DNA of 64,000 bases from an uncultured Bacteroidia bacterium (GCA_943789135.1 CALSSY010000001.1:1-64000); one strand, 5' to 3'. Positions 19,391 to 30,217 are shown, counted from the first letter of the stretch. Made by a program: numbers and translations. The notes: generated by a model not told the origin, from the letters alone.

Positions 19391-21748
19391 GATTGCTAAG
19401 GACGATTCGTTCAATAAATAATTACCCAAACCCACATCTTTTACTCGATTTGAAAGTATCCATCTTTGGTCTTTTGGTAAAGATGGGTCTCTTAGGGGCA
19501 TTCCCCAGTCCAAACGGAATAGGAAAATACTCAAATCAAATCGAAATCCGATGCCAGTATTCAAGGCAATTTCGCTTATAAAGTTCTCTGCGTTTATTAC
19601 TCCGTAGTTGGGGTTGGAACTGGAGGTAGGACTGAGATTCCAAATGTTTCCTGCATCAAAAAATAAAGCACTTTCTAATAGCTTGCGTATGATTGTAAAT
19701 CGATATTCGAGATTTGCTTCTAACAGCAGCTCTCCTGATCTATCAATCAAAGAAGTAGCACTCGCCGGCGTGTTTCCCGGTCCAAGACCCCTAGGTCTCC
19801 AACCTCGCAAACTGTTGCTACCACCAATGAAATAACGTTTGTCATAAGGTACCAATTGGCTGTTACCATAAGGAATAGCAATACCTGAGTTGAAACGAAA
19901 AGCAATACTATTTAGTTCGTCAATATTCTGTTTTATACGATATTCCGCCTCCAATTTGGTGTATTGGAAATAATTTACTCCAAATAACTGATACACGCTA
20001 TCGTCTTTGTAGTTCTCCTCGGTTATTTTGCGATACCCATGGTGCCAATTTCCGCTCGTTTCTATTCCCAATCTTAAAAAATGGCTTGTGCTACCTGGTT
20101 TGCTTTGGTTATCGGCATAAATCATACCCAATTTTACCGGAGTGACAATTTGGTCTGTGAAAACACGCAAAACAAAATCTTGGTCGAGAGCCGGTAATTG
20201 CGGTAGGAAAGTGGGACTGATAATATTCCTGTTATAACTGATTTCGAAGGGGGTTAGGTACCAACTGAAATTCTTTTTGGCAAATTGCAATGTAATATTA
20301 GCAGGAATTGCCGAACGGATAAAATTGGGGTTCTGTTCGTATTGGAAACTGGTAGAAACCAAAGTACTCTGTTGTTCAAATGATTTAAGCGATTCGAAAC
20401 GTTTCAAAAAGCTGAATTTGGGTAGTTTTAAACTTGCTACCAATCCTTGTTGCAAGCCTGTGAAGAAATCGCCGATGTCATCCTTTTTGAAAATAGCTTC
20501 AAACGAGGTTATCGATGATAATTTGAAATATTCAGCATTACCAAAGGTATTGCGATTGTTAAACGAAAGAATCCCAGCAAGTCCAAAACTTCTTTGCGAT
20601 GCCGTTTGGAAATTTGTTCCTGAACTTCCCTGTGGAGAATACAGAATCTGTGGTTCCGCTGAAAAGTTCATTCTCGATTCGGTTTGGAGTTCTATTTTGG
20701 GAGAGATCACCCCGTTCTCAAAGTCAATAGTTTGACCGATATCAACTACCTTGAAAAGGTTCAAATCAAGAAGCTTGCGATAGGTTTCAGTCCAGTTGGT
20801 TTGGCTGAAAATATCTCCCGAGTCCAATGTGATTACTTGAGTGAGTACCCTCGAATTAAGAGGGTAATGGTTCATGTTGAGTTTCAATCCAGAAAGAGAA
20901 ATAGAATCTGGATAATCATTCAATTTATAATTTGGGGCGGTTTCAATCGAAACAGCAACTTGTCCAATGCGAAACTTTTTATGGATTTTACCTTTTTCAG
21001 GAGGATCTAAATAAACCTTCACAGCCGCGCTTTTAGCGGTTTGGTTAGTGTCCAGTTCGTAACGAATATTAGATGCATTGACACTGAAATATCCTGAGTC
21101 TCTCAGGCGTTGTGTAAATAATTCTTCGGCATCGGATAACGCGTTCAAATTACAAGGCCACCACATGCGGAAAGCCGGAGATTCATCGACAATTGTTTGC
21201 ATAATGGCGCGTGTCGCACTATCTTGACTTACAACGTTTACTTCACGAATCAAATAAGGTGTTTTTGTATTTGCATGATATTTAACCCTTGCTTTTCGTT
21301 TACTTTTCTTAACCGTGTAGTTGCATTCTGCATCGAAATATCCCTTATTAAAAAGGAAGAATTTTATGTTATCTGCGGAAACCTGTGCCAAGCGCGGATT
21401 GAACAAAACCGGTTCTTCCCCTAAATCTTGTCGGAATTTTCTACGCCAAGAGGATGAATCGGACAATTCAGGATGTCGTGTATTGGTACCGGCGGCATAA
21501 ATCCATAAAAAAATAGGAAGTCGATTGAACAAAACGCGTTTATTTGTTCTATGTAAAATTTGGGCCTTTGTATTTCGACCGGCAGATTGATTTCCTTCAA
21601 TTACAACCCGGTTGCTGACCAGTAAGTGTTCCTCTTTTGGGATTACTTTTCGCACTCCACAACTTTCCAAAAGCAACAGCAGCAATAAGGCTCCTCCGAA
21701 GGCATTCCGGAAAATTGCTGCATATTTGTTGTAGAGAAATGATTTCAC
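19370..21748 (-). CDS. BamA/TamA-family outer membrane protein
   Basis: A 792-residue outer-membrane barrel of the Omp85 superfamily. The N-terminus (FGGALLLLLLLESCGVRKV) looks like a lipoprotein signal with the cysteine near residue 30, a common feature of Bacteroidota TamA-like proteins. POTRA-like repeats fill about 40-380 and the C-terminal half is a 16-stranded barrel with the conserved YFIGGSNSLRGWRPRGLGPG motif (the L6 loop R-G-[F/W]). It probably inserts or transports outer-membrane proteins; whether it is the essential BamA is not decided here. The GTG start overlaps the divergent methyltransferase gene by ten bases. Confidence 0.88.
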   Translation of the reverse strand: MKSFLYNKYAAIFRNAFGGALLLLLLLESCGVRKVIPKEEHLLVSNRVVIEGNQSAGRNTKAQILHRTNKRVLFNRLPIFLWIYAAGTNTRHPELSDSSSWRRKFRQDLGEEPVLFNPRLAQVSADNIKFFLFNKGYFDAECNYTVKKSKRKARVKYHANTKTPYLIREVNVVSQDSATRAIMQTIVDESPAFRMWWPCNLNALSDAEELFTQRLRDSGYFSVNASNIRYELDTNQTAKSAAVKVYLDPPEKGKIHKKFRIGQVAVSIETAPNYKLNDYPDSISLSGLKLNMNHYPLNSRVLTQVITLDSGDIFSQTNWTETYRKLLDLNLFKVVDIGQTIDFENGVISPKIELQTESRMNFSAEPQILYSPQGSSGTNFQTASQRSFGLAGILSFNNRNTFGNAEYFKLSSITSFEAIFKKDDIGDFFTGLQQGLVASLKLPKFSFLKRFESLKSFEQQSTLVSTSFQYEQNPNFIRSAIPANITLQFAKKNFSWYLTPFEISYNRNIISPTFLPQLPALDQDFVLRVFTDQIVTPVKLGMIYADNQSKPGSTSHFLRLGIETSGNWHHGYRKITEENYKDDSVYQLFGVNYFQYTKLEAEYRIKQNIDELNSIAFRFNSGIAIPYGNSQLVPYDKRYFIGGSNSLRGWRPRGLGPGNTPASATSLIDRSGELLLEANLEYRFTIIRKLLESALFFDAGNIWNLSPTSSSNPNYGVINAENFISEIALNTGIGFRFDLSIFLFRLDWGMPLRDPSLPKDQRWILSNRVKDVGLGNYLLNESSLAIGIGYPF

Positions 21749-22461
21749 AAGCGGATTTAAAGCAAATTGCGTCTTTAGGACAAACTAAATATAGGCAAAA
21801 ATATGCCCAATTCTTAGTGGAAGGGCGAAAAGGGGTGGAAGAAGTATTCCACAGTAAGCTCCAAATAGACACTATTTTAGTTACGACCGATTTTTTTGAA
21901 CAATTTAATCCCGGTTACCCTTGTGAAATTATTAGCGCAAAGGATATGAAACGCATTTCGCAATTTGTTTCGCCCCCAGGTGTAATTGCGGTAGTGAGAA
22001 AAAAAGTTAATGAAAATCCCAAGTTGCAAAAAGGACTTAATTTGGTGTTGGATGGAATTTCAGACCCGGGTAATTTAGGAGCCATATTGAGAATTGCAGA
22101 TTGGTACGGATTGACCCAAATTTGGTTGAGTGATGATTGTGTGGATGAAACGAATCCTAAAGTGATAGCCGCAAGCATGGGGTCTTTCATTCGTGTGGAT
22201 TGTATTCGGAAGAACGAAGAAATTTGGCAAAAATCAAAACATATATGGGGTGCAGATTTAAACGGCAATTCCCTTTATGAAGTTCAACAGCCTTCAGGAG
22301 AGTGGGTATTAATTATGGGTTCAGAGTCTCATGGAATTAGATCTAATTATGCACAGAAATTGACTCAACGTTTGACCATTCCCAAAATTGGAAGCGCAGA
22401 ATCTCTAAATGTTTCGGTTTCAACCGGAATAATTATCGATCGTTTGATTCACAAAGCATGA
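21739..22461 (+). CDS. SpoU/TrmH-family RNA 2'-O-methyltransferase
   Basis: A 240-residue SPOUT methyltransferase for tRNA or rRNA. The substrate-binding N-terminus (KYRQKYAQFLVEGRKGVEEV) is followed by the trefoil-knot motifs LVLDGISDPGNLGAILRIADW, MGSESHGI and IPKIGSAESLNVSVSTGII. The ATG at 21739 is chosen because MISQADLKQIASL begins the conserved domain; a longer reading would run over the start of the divergent gene. The exact target nucleotide cannot be read from sequence. Confidence 0.93.
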   Translation: MISQADLKQIASLGQTKYRQKYAQFLVEGRKGVEEVFHSKLQIDTILVTTDFFEQFNPGYPCEIISAKDMKRISQFVSPPGVIAVVRKKVNENPKLQKGLNLVLDGISDPGNLGAILRIADWYGLTQIWLSDDCVDETNPKVIAASMGSFIRVDCIRKNEEIWQKSKHIWGADLNGNSLYEVQQPSGEWVLIMGSESHGIRSNYAQKLTQRLTIPKIGSAESLNVSVSTGIIIDRLIHKA

Positions 22462-22500
22462 TATTTCGATAAAGGAAACGAGGGGTTAGGCATACTTTAG

Positions 22501-22508
22501 TATCTTTG
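22501..22508 (+). promoter_or_regulatory. -7 box TATCTTTG before the DUF4175-like gene
   Basis: A full TAnnTTTG match 11 bases ahead of the ATG at 22520; no TTG at the -33 distance. It predicts a leader of about five bases. Confidence 0.4.
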
Positions 22509-22519
22509 AAATTAACACT

Positions 22520-25500
22520 ATGTCGGCCCAAAATATACATTCAAAACTAGAGGCATTCATAAAGTCGTATCATTTGCAGCAACTTTTACAAGGGTTGCTT
22601 AGTACGGCATTACAAGGCATACTGTTATTTTATCTTATAAATTACACCGAGTATTTATTATGGCTTGAGTCGGGTATTCGGGGTCTTATGTTTTATGGAT
22701 TTTGGGCAATAATAATCCTTGTATTTATTGTTCAAGTTATCATTCCTCTCGCAAAATTCACCCATGTATTATCCAACCGAATGGGTCAAGAACTTGCCGC
22801 AAAAATAATCGGGAATCATTTTCCGGATATTTCGGATAAACTACTCAACTTGCTTCAGTTGGAACAAATGAGTTCGGGTGAACGTGAACAATCAGCATTA
22901 CTTTTAAAAAGTATTGAACAGAAAACCGAGCAGTTAAGTCCTTTTTCTTTTTTAGAGGCTTTGGATTGGCCCGCTGTAAGAAAAAGTTTGTTTCGATTTT
23001 CCGCTTTGATTTTACTTTTGATTTCTTGGGGAATCTATGATTCGCCGAATATTTCCGCAGCTTCTCAAAGGATTTTGAATTATAATACGCAGTATTCACG
23101 GCCAGCACCATTTGAGTTTATTGCGAACTTTTCGGACACCCAAATAAGTGAACATTCAAATTATGCTATCAATTTGAAGTTAGAAGGAGAGGCCATGCCC
23201 GAAGAAGTTATGGTTCGAGTGAATGATAAATCCTATTTGATGAAGTCCGAAACAAGTCATCATTTTTCTTATCAAATTAAGGATGTTAAAGAATCGTTTA
23301 AACTAAAATTTGAGGCAGCTGGGTTTCAAAGTTTAGAGAGATCTATAGAAGTCATTCCGAAATTTGAATTAGAGAATTTGCGCGTCGAATTGGTTTACCC
23401 TGCATACATGGGGAAGCCTAAAGAATCTTTAAATACAACGGGCCCTTTGCGAATTCCTGCAGGAAGTACGTTGAATTGGTATGTAAACAGCAACGGGGCA
23501 GATCGAATATTTTTGGGCGAAACAAAAAAAAATAATGAAAGCATAAATCAGTCTTCTGTTATTCCTGTTGAGTCCAAAGATCAGAAAGTATTTCGATTCC
23601 ATACAAACCATCTAACAGATGGCATGGTTAAATTTTGGTCTTCAGGAAATGGTATAAGTTCTGACACATTTTGGAAAGCTGTTTATGTAATTGCGGATTC
23701 CTATCCTGAAATCCAAGTAGAACAGAATGAAGCCAATTCAGATGAGAGTTCCTATTTTGTTTTGGGTAATGCGGTAGACGATTATGGGATTACATCCGCC
23801 TTTATTGAATATGAAGTAGAAGGTCTGGAAGATTCACAAAAAGGAATGCTCGATTTGAAAATTGAAACAGGGAAGTCGGTTGTATTCTCTCATGTTTGGA
23901 ATTTGAAAACAATAGGAATTCTTCCCAATAAAGGGCTTCGTTATCGTATAGCAGTTAAGGATAATGACGCAATTTTTGGAGGTAAAATTGCCTATTCGGA
24001 TTGGTTTTTTATCCGGAGATGGTCCGATGAAGAATATGAAAAACAGATTAATCAAAGCCAAGACAAAATTGAAAAGCAACTATCAGAAGCCCAATCTCAG
24101 GCTCAAAAATTGCAGAAGCAATCCGATAAATTAAAGGAAAGTATGTCGGTATCTCCGAATGTGTCATTTGACATGCAGGAAAAGGTTGAAAATTGGCTCG
24201 ATAAACAACAGGAGCAACTAAAACGCCTGGAAGAGATAAAAAAAGAACAAGAGAAAATTGACCGACAGCAGAAGGAAGTTTCTCCCAAAATGATGAATTA
24301 AAAGAAAGAAGAAAAGAACTGAATGAGCGTATGGATCGATTGAATGATCCAAAACTTCAAGAATTGATGAAGGAATTGCAGGAGCTGTTGAGTCGAAAAA
24401 AGTCACCTCAAGAAATTCAGCAGAAAATGGATCAAATTGACCGTCGCATGCAAAATCAAAAGGACGACATGGATCAATTATTGGAGCAGCTCAAAGAGTT
24501 GCGAATGGAAGAGCAAATTGATTTGCAGGCTCAGGAAATGGAGGAATGGATTGAAAAACAAGCGGAATTGCAATCGAAAACCGACCGCACTGGAAAAGAT
24601 GAATGAGGATTCTAAAGAGAAATCTGAAGCCGAATCTCAACTGAAAGAAGAATTAAAATCCCAAGAGATTCAAGCGGAAAATATCGAAAAAAGAGCAGCT
24701 CAAATTCAAGAACAAAATAAGAAATTGCAAAATCCAATGAATTTGGATTTGGGTAAAGAAGAAATAAAAGAGGCCCAATCCAAACAAGAAAAAGCGACTC
24801 AAGAGCTGGAACAAAAACGAGAGAATAAGTCGAAGGATGCACAGAAACAAGCGGCTGATAAAATGAAAGAGGCTCAGCAAAAGATGCAGAATAGTTTAGA
24901 GAAAGCGCAAAAGGAGCGCAATTCTGAAGATTTAAAAACATTAAGAGCTCTTGTTGGAAAACCTTATAGAAGTTTCGCATAAACAGGAGACTGTTTTCAC
25001 CGAATTGGCTTCACTGAACTCTGATAATCCCAAGGTACTTGCCTTGAATAAATCTCAGATGGATATTAAACGAATGAGTGAAGGAATTGAAGACAGCCTT
25101 AGGGCACTCGCGAAACGACAGCCGATGGTTTCAGATATGGTGACGCGTGAAATAACCGATATCAATGACAATATGGAACGCGCATTTGAAGGGTTGAAAG
25201 TCAGAAACGTGAGACAAGCGGCGTCTTATGAACAATTTGTAATGACAGGTTATAACAATCTTGCCGTTATGTTGATGGAGAGTTTGAAGAATGTGCAGCA
25301 GAAAATGAATCAGCAGAGCAGCAGTTCCCCTAAAAATGGGAAAATGTGTGAAAACCCCAAACCAGGAAATTCCGGAAAATCGCAAAAGGGAAAGGGCAGC
25401 AAATTATCCGAAAAACAGAAAGAATTGGGTGAGAAATTGCAACAAATGCAAAAAGAAGGTAAACAAGGGAAAAGCGGCTCGAAGAAGGATGGAGGAAAAG

Positions 25501-26033
25501 ATTCCAAAGGCGGTAAGGGTGATCCTAAGAGTGGAGAGAATGGCAAACCGAATTCAAAAGGTAGTTCCGGTGAAGGAGATTCAAAAGAGGCAAGTGGGGA
25601 GCGGATCAGTGATAAAGAATGGGTTGAAATGGTTTTGATGCAGGAAGAATTAAGAAGAAAAATCGAAGCGCTTAGAAAGGAAATGCTAAAAGAAGGAAAA
25701 ACCGGTCAAGCTGCCAATCTTTTTGAGGCTGAAAAATTAATGGAAGAGCAAGAAAAAAATTGGGTCGAAAAGAAATTTGATGCACAAATGATGTGGAGGC
25801 AAAAGCAAATTGAAACGCGTTTACTTGAACATGAGAAAGCTCAAATGAAACAAGATCAAGAGGAAAATAGAGAGTCTAATGCGGCAAAGAAGCCGGAACT
25901 TATTGTTCCACCCGAATGGATAGAAAAGCAAAGACAGCGTGTTGAGGAGCGAGAGCAATTGCAAAAGGGCGCTCCGCAATGGCAGCCGTATTATCGTAAA
26001 AAGTCAGAGTTGTATCTCCGAAAAGGTGTTTAA
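22520..26033 (+). CDS. DUF4175-like membrane protein with long coiled-coil tail, at least three frameshifts
   Basis: About 1,170 residues when joined. N-terminal membrane helices lie at about 14-70 and near 155-175; an extracytoplasmic beta-rich region spans 200-500; then a very long Lys/Glu/Gln coiled coil and a Lys/Gly/Ser-rich linker (about 960-1030) end in a charged helical tail. This layout matches the Bacteroidota DUF4175 proteins. The frame breaks near 24285 (restored reading SQNDELKERRKELNERMDRL), 24590 (ALEKMNEDSKEK) and 24950 (LLENLIEVSHKQE); each side stays coding. The function is unknown. Four-base tail overlap with metG. Confidence 0.8.
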
Positions 26034-28074
26034 GATACTTGCGAACCCGATTCAACCGCCTCTGAAGGCTGCATGAATCGCAGCTTACCAGTGGAGTCTT
26101 CCGCCATTAATATCATTCCCTGACTTTCAATTCCGCGCATTTTGCGAGGGGCAAGATTATAGAGGTATAACACTTGTTTTCCTACCACCTCTTCAGGACT
26201 AAAATGTTGGGCTATTCCCGATAAAACTGTGCATGTTTCAGTGCCAACAGACAGGGTGAGATTTAACAATTTGTCTGCTTTCTCAACTTTTTCACAATGC
26301 GTGACTGTGGCAATACGCAAGTCTAATTTTGCAAAATCCTCGAATTGTATGATGTCCTTCATAGGGGCTGTGTTTGTAGTAGTTTCTATTTGCGGGCTAG
26401 GTTCAATCACAGGGATGCTATTTTGTAATTTTTGCACTTGCTTTTCGATGGTTTCGTCTTCGATTTTTGAAAATAATAAACTTACCTCTCCGATTTGTGA
26501 ATTATTTCCAGGTACATACCAAGTGTTTTGATTCCAAAAATTTAGTTTTTCACTGGCATCCAAATTCAATCCCAATTGAGAAAGTAATTTTTGGTGAGTT
26601 TGTGGTAAGAATACTTCAGAGGCAATGCAAATATTACATAAAATCTCATAGGCAAATTGCATGATTTCCTCCGTTTTAGCCGTGTCGCTTTTTACCAATT
26701 TCCAAGGCTCGGTATCGGCCAAAAACTTATTCCCATAACGCGCTAATTCCATAAAAGCGTGGAGGGCATCTCGAAATTTATATTGACTTAATTTTTCAGT
26801 TATGGGTTTTAAGAAACGATCCGATAATTCTTGTTGTGAGTGCGTGTGATTGCGATTTGGAACCCGACCATCATAGTACTTGTTCATCAATACCAAAACC
26901 CGATTTGCAAAGTTTCCAAGATCCCTACTAGTTCAGAATTAATGCGTGTTTGATAATCTTTCCATGTAAACTCGCTATCCTTGGTTTCCGGAGCAATACT
27001 GTGAAGCACAAAGCGCAATTCGTCTTGTCGATTTGGAAGGTCTTCTAAATATTCGTTCAACCAAACGGCCCAGTTTCTGGATGTGCTAATTTTTTGTCCT
27101 TCTAAATTTAGAAATTCATTGGCCGGTACTTGTTTTGGCACGATGTAATTATCTCCTCGGAGGTGGAGCATTGCAGGGAATATAATGCAATGGAAAACGA
27201 TATTGTCTTTACCAATAAAGTGAACCAAATTGGTGTCGCCAGTCCACCATGATTCCCAATCATTGGGACGTGCATCTTTTGTGGCGGAAATATATCCAAT
27301 AGGTGCTTCGAACCAAACATAAAGAACTTTTCCCTCAGCATTTTCAACAGGAACAGGAATTCCCCAGTTGAGATCGCGTGTCATTGCCCTTTCTTTGAGT
27401 CCATCGTTGAGCCAAGATTTACATTGGCCTAAAACCGTTGATCTCCAATCTTTTTGAGCGTTGATATAATTATTGAGGAAATTCTCTTGTATTTCATCCA
27501 AAGGCAGGTACCAATTTTTCGTATCTTTTAATATAGGAGTGGCACCGCTCAGCGCAGATTTAGGATTTACCAATTCATTGGGCGACAGGGTTGATCCGCA
27601 TTTCTCACATTGGTCGCCATAGGCCCCGGGGTTTTGGCATTTGGGACAATCACCTGTGATATACCGATCGGCTAAAAATTGCTGCGCTTCAGGGTCGAAA
27701 AACTGTTCAGAAGTGATTTCTTTAAAGGCACCTTTCTTGAGTAAGTTTAAGAAAAAGTCCTGTGATGTTTGTTTATGGGTTTCACTACTCGTACGGCTGT
27801 AAATATCAAAGTTGATGTCCAATTTTTCGAATGATTCTTGAATCAATGCATGGTAACGATCAACGACATCTTGCGGAGTAATGCCCTCTTTTTTCGCTCT
27901 TAATGTGATAGGTACACCGTGTTCATCACTGCCACATACGAATAAAGTTTCCTCTCCTTTAAGTCGCATGTAACGGGCATAGGTATCTGCGGGTAGATAA
28001 ACTCCAGCCAAATGGCCAATATGAACAGGGCCATTAGCGTATGGTAAAGCTGCAGTGATGGTGGTTTTTGCCAT
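26030..28074 (-). CDS. metG: Methionyl-tRNA synthetase, one apparent frameshift
   Basis: Charges initiator and elongator tRNA-Met. Class I signatures are [17 protein letters not shown] (HIGH) and KISTS (the KMSKS position). A four-cysteine zinc knuckle ([17 protein letters not shown]) marks the long form, and the C-terminal EMAP/Trbp111 tRNA-binding domain covers about the last 110 residues ([20 protein letters not shown]). The frame breaks at CC 26916-26917: one added C (plus strand) rejoins [24 protein letters not shown]. Repaired length about 680. The break is very likely an error, since the gene is essential. Confidence 0.94.
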
Positions 28075-28079
28075 AAGTG

Positions 28080-28087
28080 CAAAGGTA
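28080..28087 (-). promoter_or_regulatory. -7 box TACCTTTG five bases before metG
   Basis: Reads TACCTTTG on the minus strand, ending five bases before the metG ATG at 28074. No -33 TTG at the usual spacing. It would place transcription start at or next to the ATG. Confidence 0.45.
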
Positions 28088-28209
28088 AGATATTTGCTCT
28101 GACTTCTATTTAGAGGTCAATTCTGATGTTTATGGAGATTCGATTGAAAGGAGAGGATTGTAAAACAACAGTTTAAATCCGCATAATTATTAATAATTCG
28201 AGCAATACA

Positions 28210-28719
28210 TTAGATTTCTTCGAGTTTGATTGGTTGAAGAATCGTTTTTGGGTCGGCTGTAAAATTTAAAATTTTTCCGGACTTTAGGGTAATTCTTAAA
28301 ACGTGATTGCCACTTGTCGTGTAAGCTTTCCCCCAAGTTTTTGAAAAGCGCAATCCCCATCCTCCAAAATCTCGCATCGGATTTATTCTTTCAATACTTA
28401 CATGCTGTATGTCGTCAAATTTTATATGTCTCTTGCGAATGACGAAGGGGAAATAAGTAAAATAAAAGCCTGTTTCGGTAAACGCCCAAGTTAATTTAAT
28501 GCGATTCAATAATACGAGTACCAAGCCGCTTATAACAAGGGCAGGTAGGGTGTCTGGACGCAGAAAATCCGAAAATTCAAACCTAATACCGCTCTCTTGA
28601 GAGTTATTGGTCCCTAGCACGACCGATATTATCATTGAGCCTGTTAATATGGGGAGTGTAATCCAAAACACCCAGGTCATTTTATGAACTTGACTAACAG
28701 GCTGGATGGGGAGATTCAT
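28210..28719 (-). CDS. Two-helix membrane protein with PH-like C-terminal domain
   Basis: A 169-residue protein. Two hydrophobic helices (about 14-34 and 56-76) lie before a beta-rich soluble domain at about 80-165 (FTETGFYFTYFPFVIRKRHIKFDDIQHVSIERINP, GNHVLRITLKSGKILNFTADP), the pattern of bacterial membrane-tethered PH-like proteins. The function is unknown. It is transcribed divergently from rpmH. Confidence 0.68.
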   Translation of the reverse strand: MNLPIQPVSQVHKMTWVFWITLPILTGSMIISVVLGTNNSQESGIRFEFSDFLRPDTLPALVISGLVLVLLNRIKLTWAFTETGFYFTYFPFVIRKRHIKFDDIQHVSIERINPMRDFGGWGLRFSKTWGKAYTTSGNHVLRITLKSGKILNFTADPKTILQPIKLEEI

Positions 28720-28757
28720 GTATTACAAATATATTTAAATAATTTTGCTGGAAGGTT

Positions 28758-28788
28758 TTGTTAATGTCTTTTACTGTTGTTATCTTTG
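28758..28788 (+). promoter_or_regulatory. Promoter of rpmH-rnpA-yidD
   Basis: TTG at 28758-28760, then 20 bases, then TATCTTTG at 28781-28788. It is followed by GCAGCCC, and the same 14-base string TATCTTTGCAGCCC recurs at the rpsF promoter. The predicted leader is about 18 bases. Confidence 0.8.
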
Positions 28789-28810
28789 CAGCCCTTAAAA
28801 AGAAATTGTC

Positions 28811-28969
28811 ATGACTAAACGTACATACCAACCTTCGAACAGAAAGCGCAAGAACAGACATGGATTCCGTGAGCGTATGGCAACTAGAAACGGCCGTCGC
28901 ATATTGGCAGATCGCCGCGCACGTGGTCGTAAGAAGTTGACAGTATCAGACGAGCAGAAGCACAAATAA
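28811..28969 (+). CDS. rpmH: 50S ribosomal protein bL34
   Basis: A 52-residue, strongly basic ribosomal protein: [19 protein letters not shown] begins it and [19 protein letters not shown] follows, the universal bL34 signature. The C-terminal extension SDEQKHK is typical of Bacteroidota. It is followed 19 bases later by rnpA, the conserved partner. It is short but certain. Confidence 0.97.
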   Translation: MTKRTYQPSNRKRKNRHGFRERMATRNGRRILADRRARGRKKLTVSDEQKHK

Positions 28970-28988
28970 GCCTAAAGGCTAATGGCTC

Positions 28989-29459
28989 ATGTCTCAATCC
29001 CTTTCCTTTGCGTTTGGTCGGCATGAGCGTCTGAAAAGCGACGTTCTGATTTCGCGGTTGTATACCGAGGGTAAGTCAATAAGCAAATATCCGCTTAGAC
29101 TCACATACCTAATTCACGATTCTACATTTTACACCGACTCGTCGGTGAAATATAGCATAAACGCAAGCAAAAAAGGCTTGCGTTTGGCCGTTAAACGCAA
29201 TAGGATGAAAAGGCTATTGCGGGAGGTGATCCGTCATAACAAACATCCATTATTCTCCACTGTAGAAAATCGGTCTGTTTGCCTATCTCTCAGTGTGGTT
29301 TATGTAGGATCACATCTTTGTGAATACGATGAACTAGAGCGTTCTTTCCTTAAGTTGCAAAAACGATTGATGGATTCTCTGAAAATTGAATCGATAAATC
29401 AAGTGGATACAAATTCAGGTGCATCTAATGATTCGGATATCGATCATTCTTCATCATAA
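28989..29459 (+). CDS. rnpA: Ribonuclease P protein component
   Basis: Protein subunit of RNase P, which matures tRNA 5' ends. The N-terminus [24 protein letters not shown] and the RNA-binding helix [20 protein letters not shown] (the RNR motif) identify it. It is 156 residues, with an Asn/Asp/Ser-rich C-terminal tail of about 25 residues beyond the core. It lies between rpmH and yidD in the usual order and ends 11 bases before yidD. Confidence 0.94.
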   Translation: MSQSLSFAFGRHERLKSDVLISRLYTEGKSISKYPLRLTYLIHDSTFYTDSSVKYSINASKKGLRLAVKRNRMKRLLREVIRHNKHPLFSTVENRSVCLSLSVVYVGSHLCEYDELERSFLKLQKRLMDSLKIESINQVDTNSGASNDSDIDHSSS

Positions 29460-29470
29460 TAAGATATTGC

Positions 29471-29683
29471 ATGCTGAAATATTTAGGCATATTGCTCATT
29501 AAGTTTTATCAAGGTGCGCTTTCTCCTTTATTGCCAAATAGCTGCAGGTATACACCAACATGTTCGCAGTATGGGGTAGAGGCCCTCAAAAAATACGGCT
29601 TTTTCAAAGGATTCTGGCTTACGTTGAAACGAATTTCAAAATGCCACCCATGGGGCGGAAGTGGTTACGATCCGGTGCCTTAG
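29471..29683 (+). CDS. yidD: Membrane protein insertion efficiency factor YidD
   Basis: A 70-residue amphipathic protein that assists YidC in inner-membrane insertion. The motifs [23 protein letters not shown] and [15 protein letters not shown] are diagnostic. Position after rnpA is conserved in many bacteria; yidC itself is not in the window. Confidence 0.94.
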   Translation: MLKYLGILLIKFYQGALSPLLPNSCRYTPTCSQYGVEALKKYGFFKGFWLTLKRISKCHPWGGSGYDPVP

Positions 29684-29748
29684 AAGGCTGTGTATTTCTG
29701 TTAGTTAGGGCAGTTTTTGCAGAGATTTACCAAAGCGGGATAGAATTG

Positions 29749-29779
29749 TTGGTTTCGTAAATACAATTCAGTATCTTTG
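29749..29779 (+). promoter_or_regulatory. Promoter of rpsF-rpsR-rplI
   Basis: TTG at 29749-29751, 20 bases, TATCTTTG at 29772-29779, followed by GCAGCCC as at rpmH. The ATG at 29801 is 21 bases after the box, so the leader is only about 16 bases. That is too short for the S6:S18-binding RNA structure that some bacteria use to autoregulate this operon. Confidence 0.82.
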
Positions 29780-29800
29780 CAGCCCGAAAATTTAATTTAT

Positions 29801-30214
29801 ATGAATCAGAAACATTATGAATCTGTGATCATTCTAACACCCGTACTCTCTGAGCAGCAGATGCAAGACGCTGTTGCCGGCTATAGAGGGTTGATCACAG
29901 AAAACGGTGGGGAGATCGTCCACGAAGAAAACTGGGGTCTCACCAAATTGGCCTATCCCATCGACAAAAAAGGCACGGGTTTCTATCACTTATTTGAATT
30001 CAAAGCAAATCCAGATTTCGTAGCGAAATGGGAGTTGACTTTCCGCCGTGATGAGCGCATCTTGCGTTACTTAACCATTTCTTTAGACAAATGGGGTGTA
30101 GAATTCAACCAAAAGCGTAGAAGCGGAGAAATTAAAGCGTCTTCAACTGCAAAAGAGAAAAAAGCAGTTTTGAACGCAATGTTAGACGGCGATTCCATCG
30201 AAACAGAAGACTAA
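29801..30214 (+). CDS. rpsF: 30S ribosomal protein bS6
   Basis: A 137-residue small-subunit protein that pairs with bS18. Typical segments are HYESVIILTPVLSEQQ, GGEIVHEENWGLTKLAYPI and FRRDERILRYL. The ATG at 29801 is used because the promoter -7 box covers an earlier in-frame start. The acidic C-terminal extension (LDGDSIETED) is ordinary for the phylum. It lies four bases before rpsR. Confidence 0.97.
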   Translation: MNQKHYESVIILTPVLSEQQMQDAVAGYRGLITENGGEIVHEENWGLTKLAYPIDKKGTGFYHLFEFKANPDFVAKWELTFRRDERILRYLTISLDKWGVEFNQKRRSGEIKASSTAKEKKAVLNAMLDGDSIETED

Positions 30215-30217
30215 ATC

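Noticed and set aside
24437..24982. Separate coiled-coil gene inside the DUF4175-like locus
   Set aside because: The reading continues the neighbouring frames as one protein; it is explained by frameshifts.
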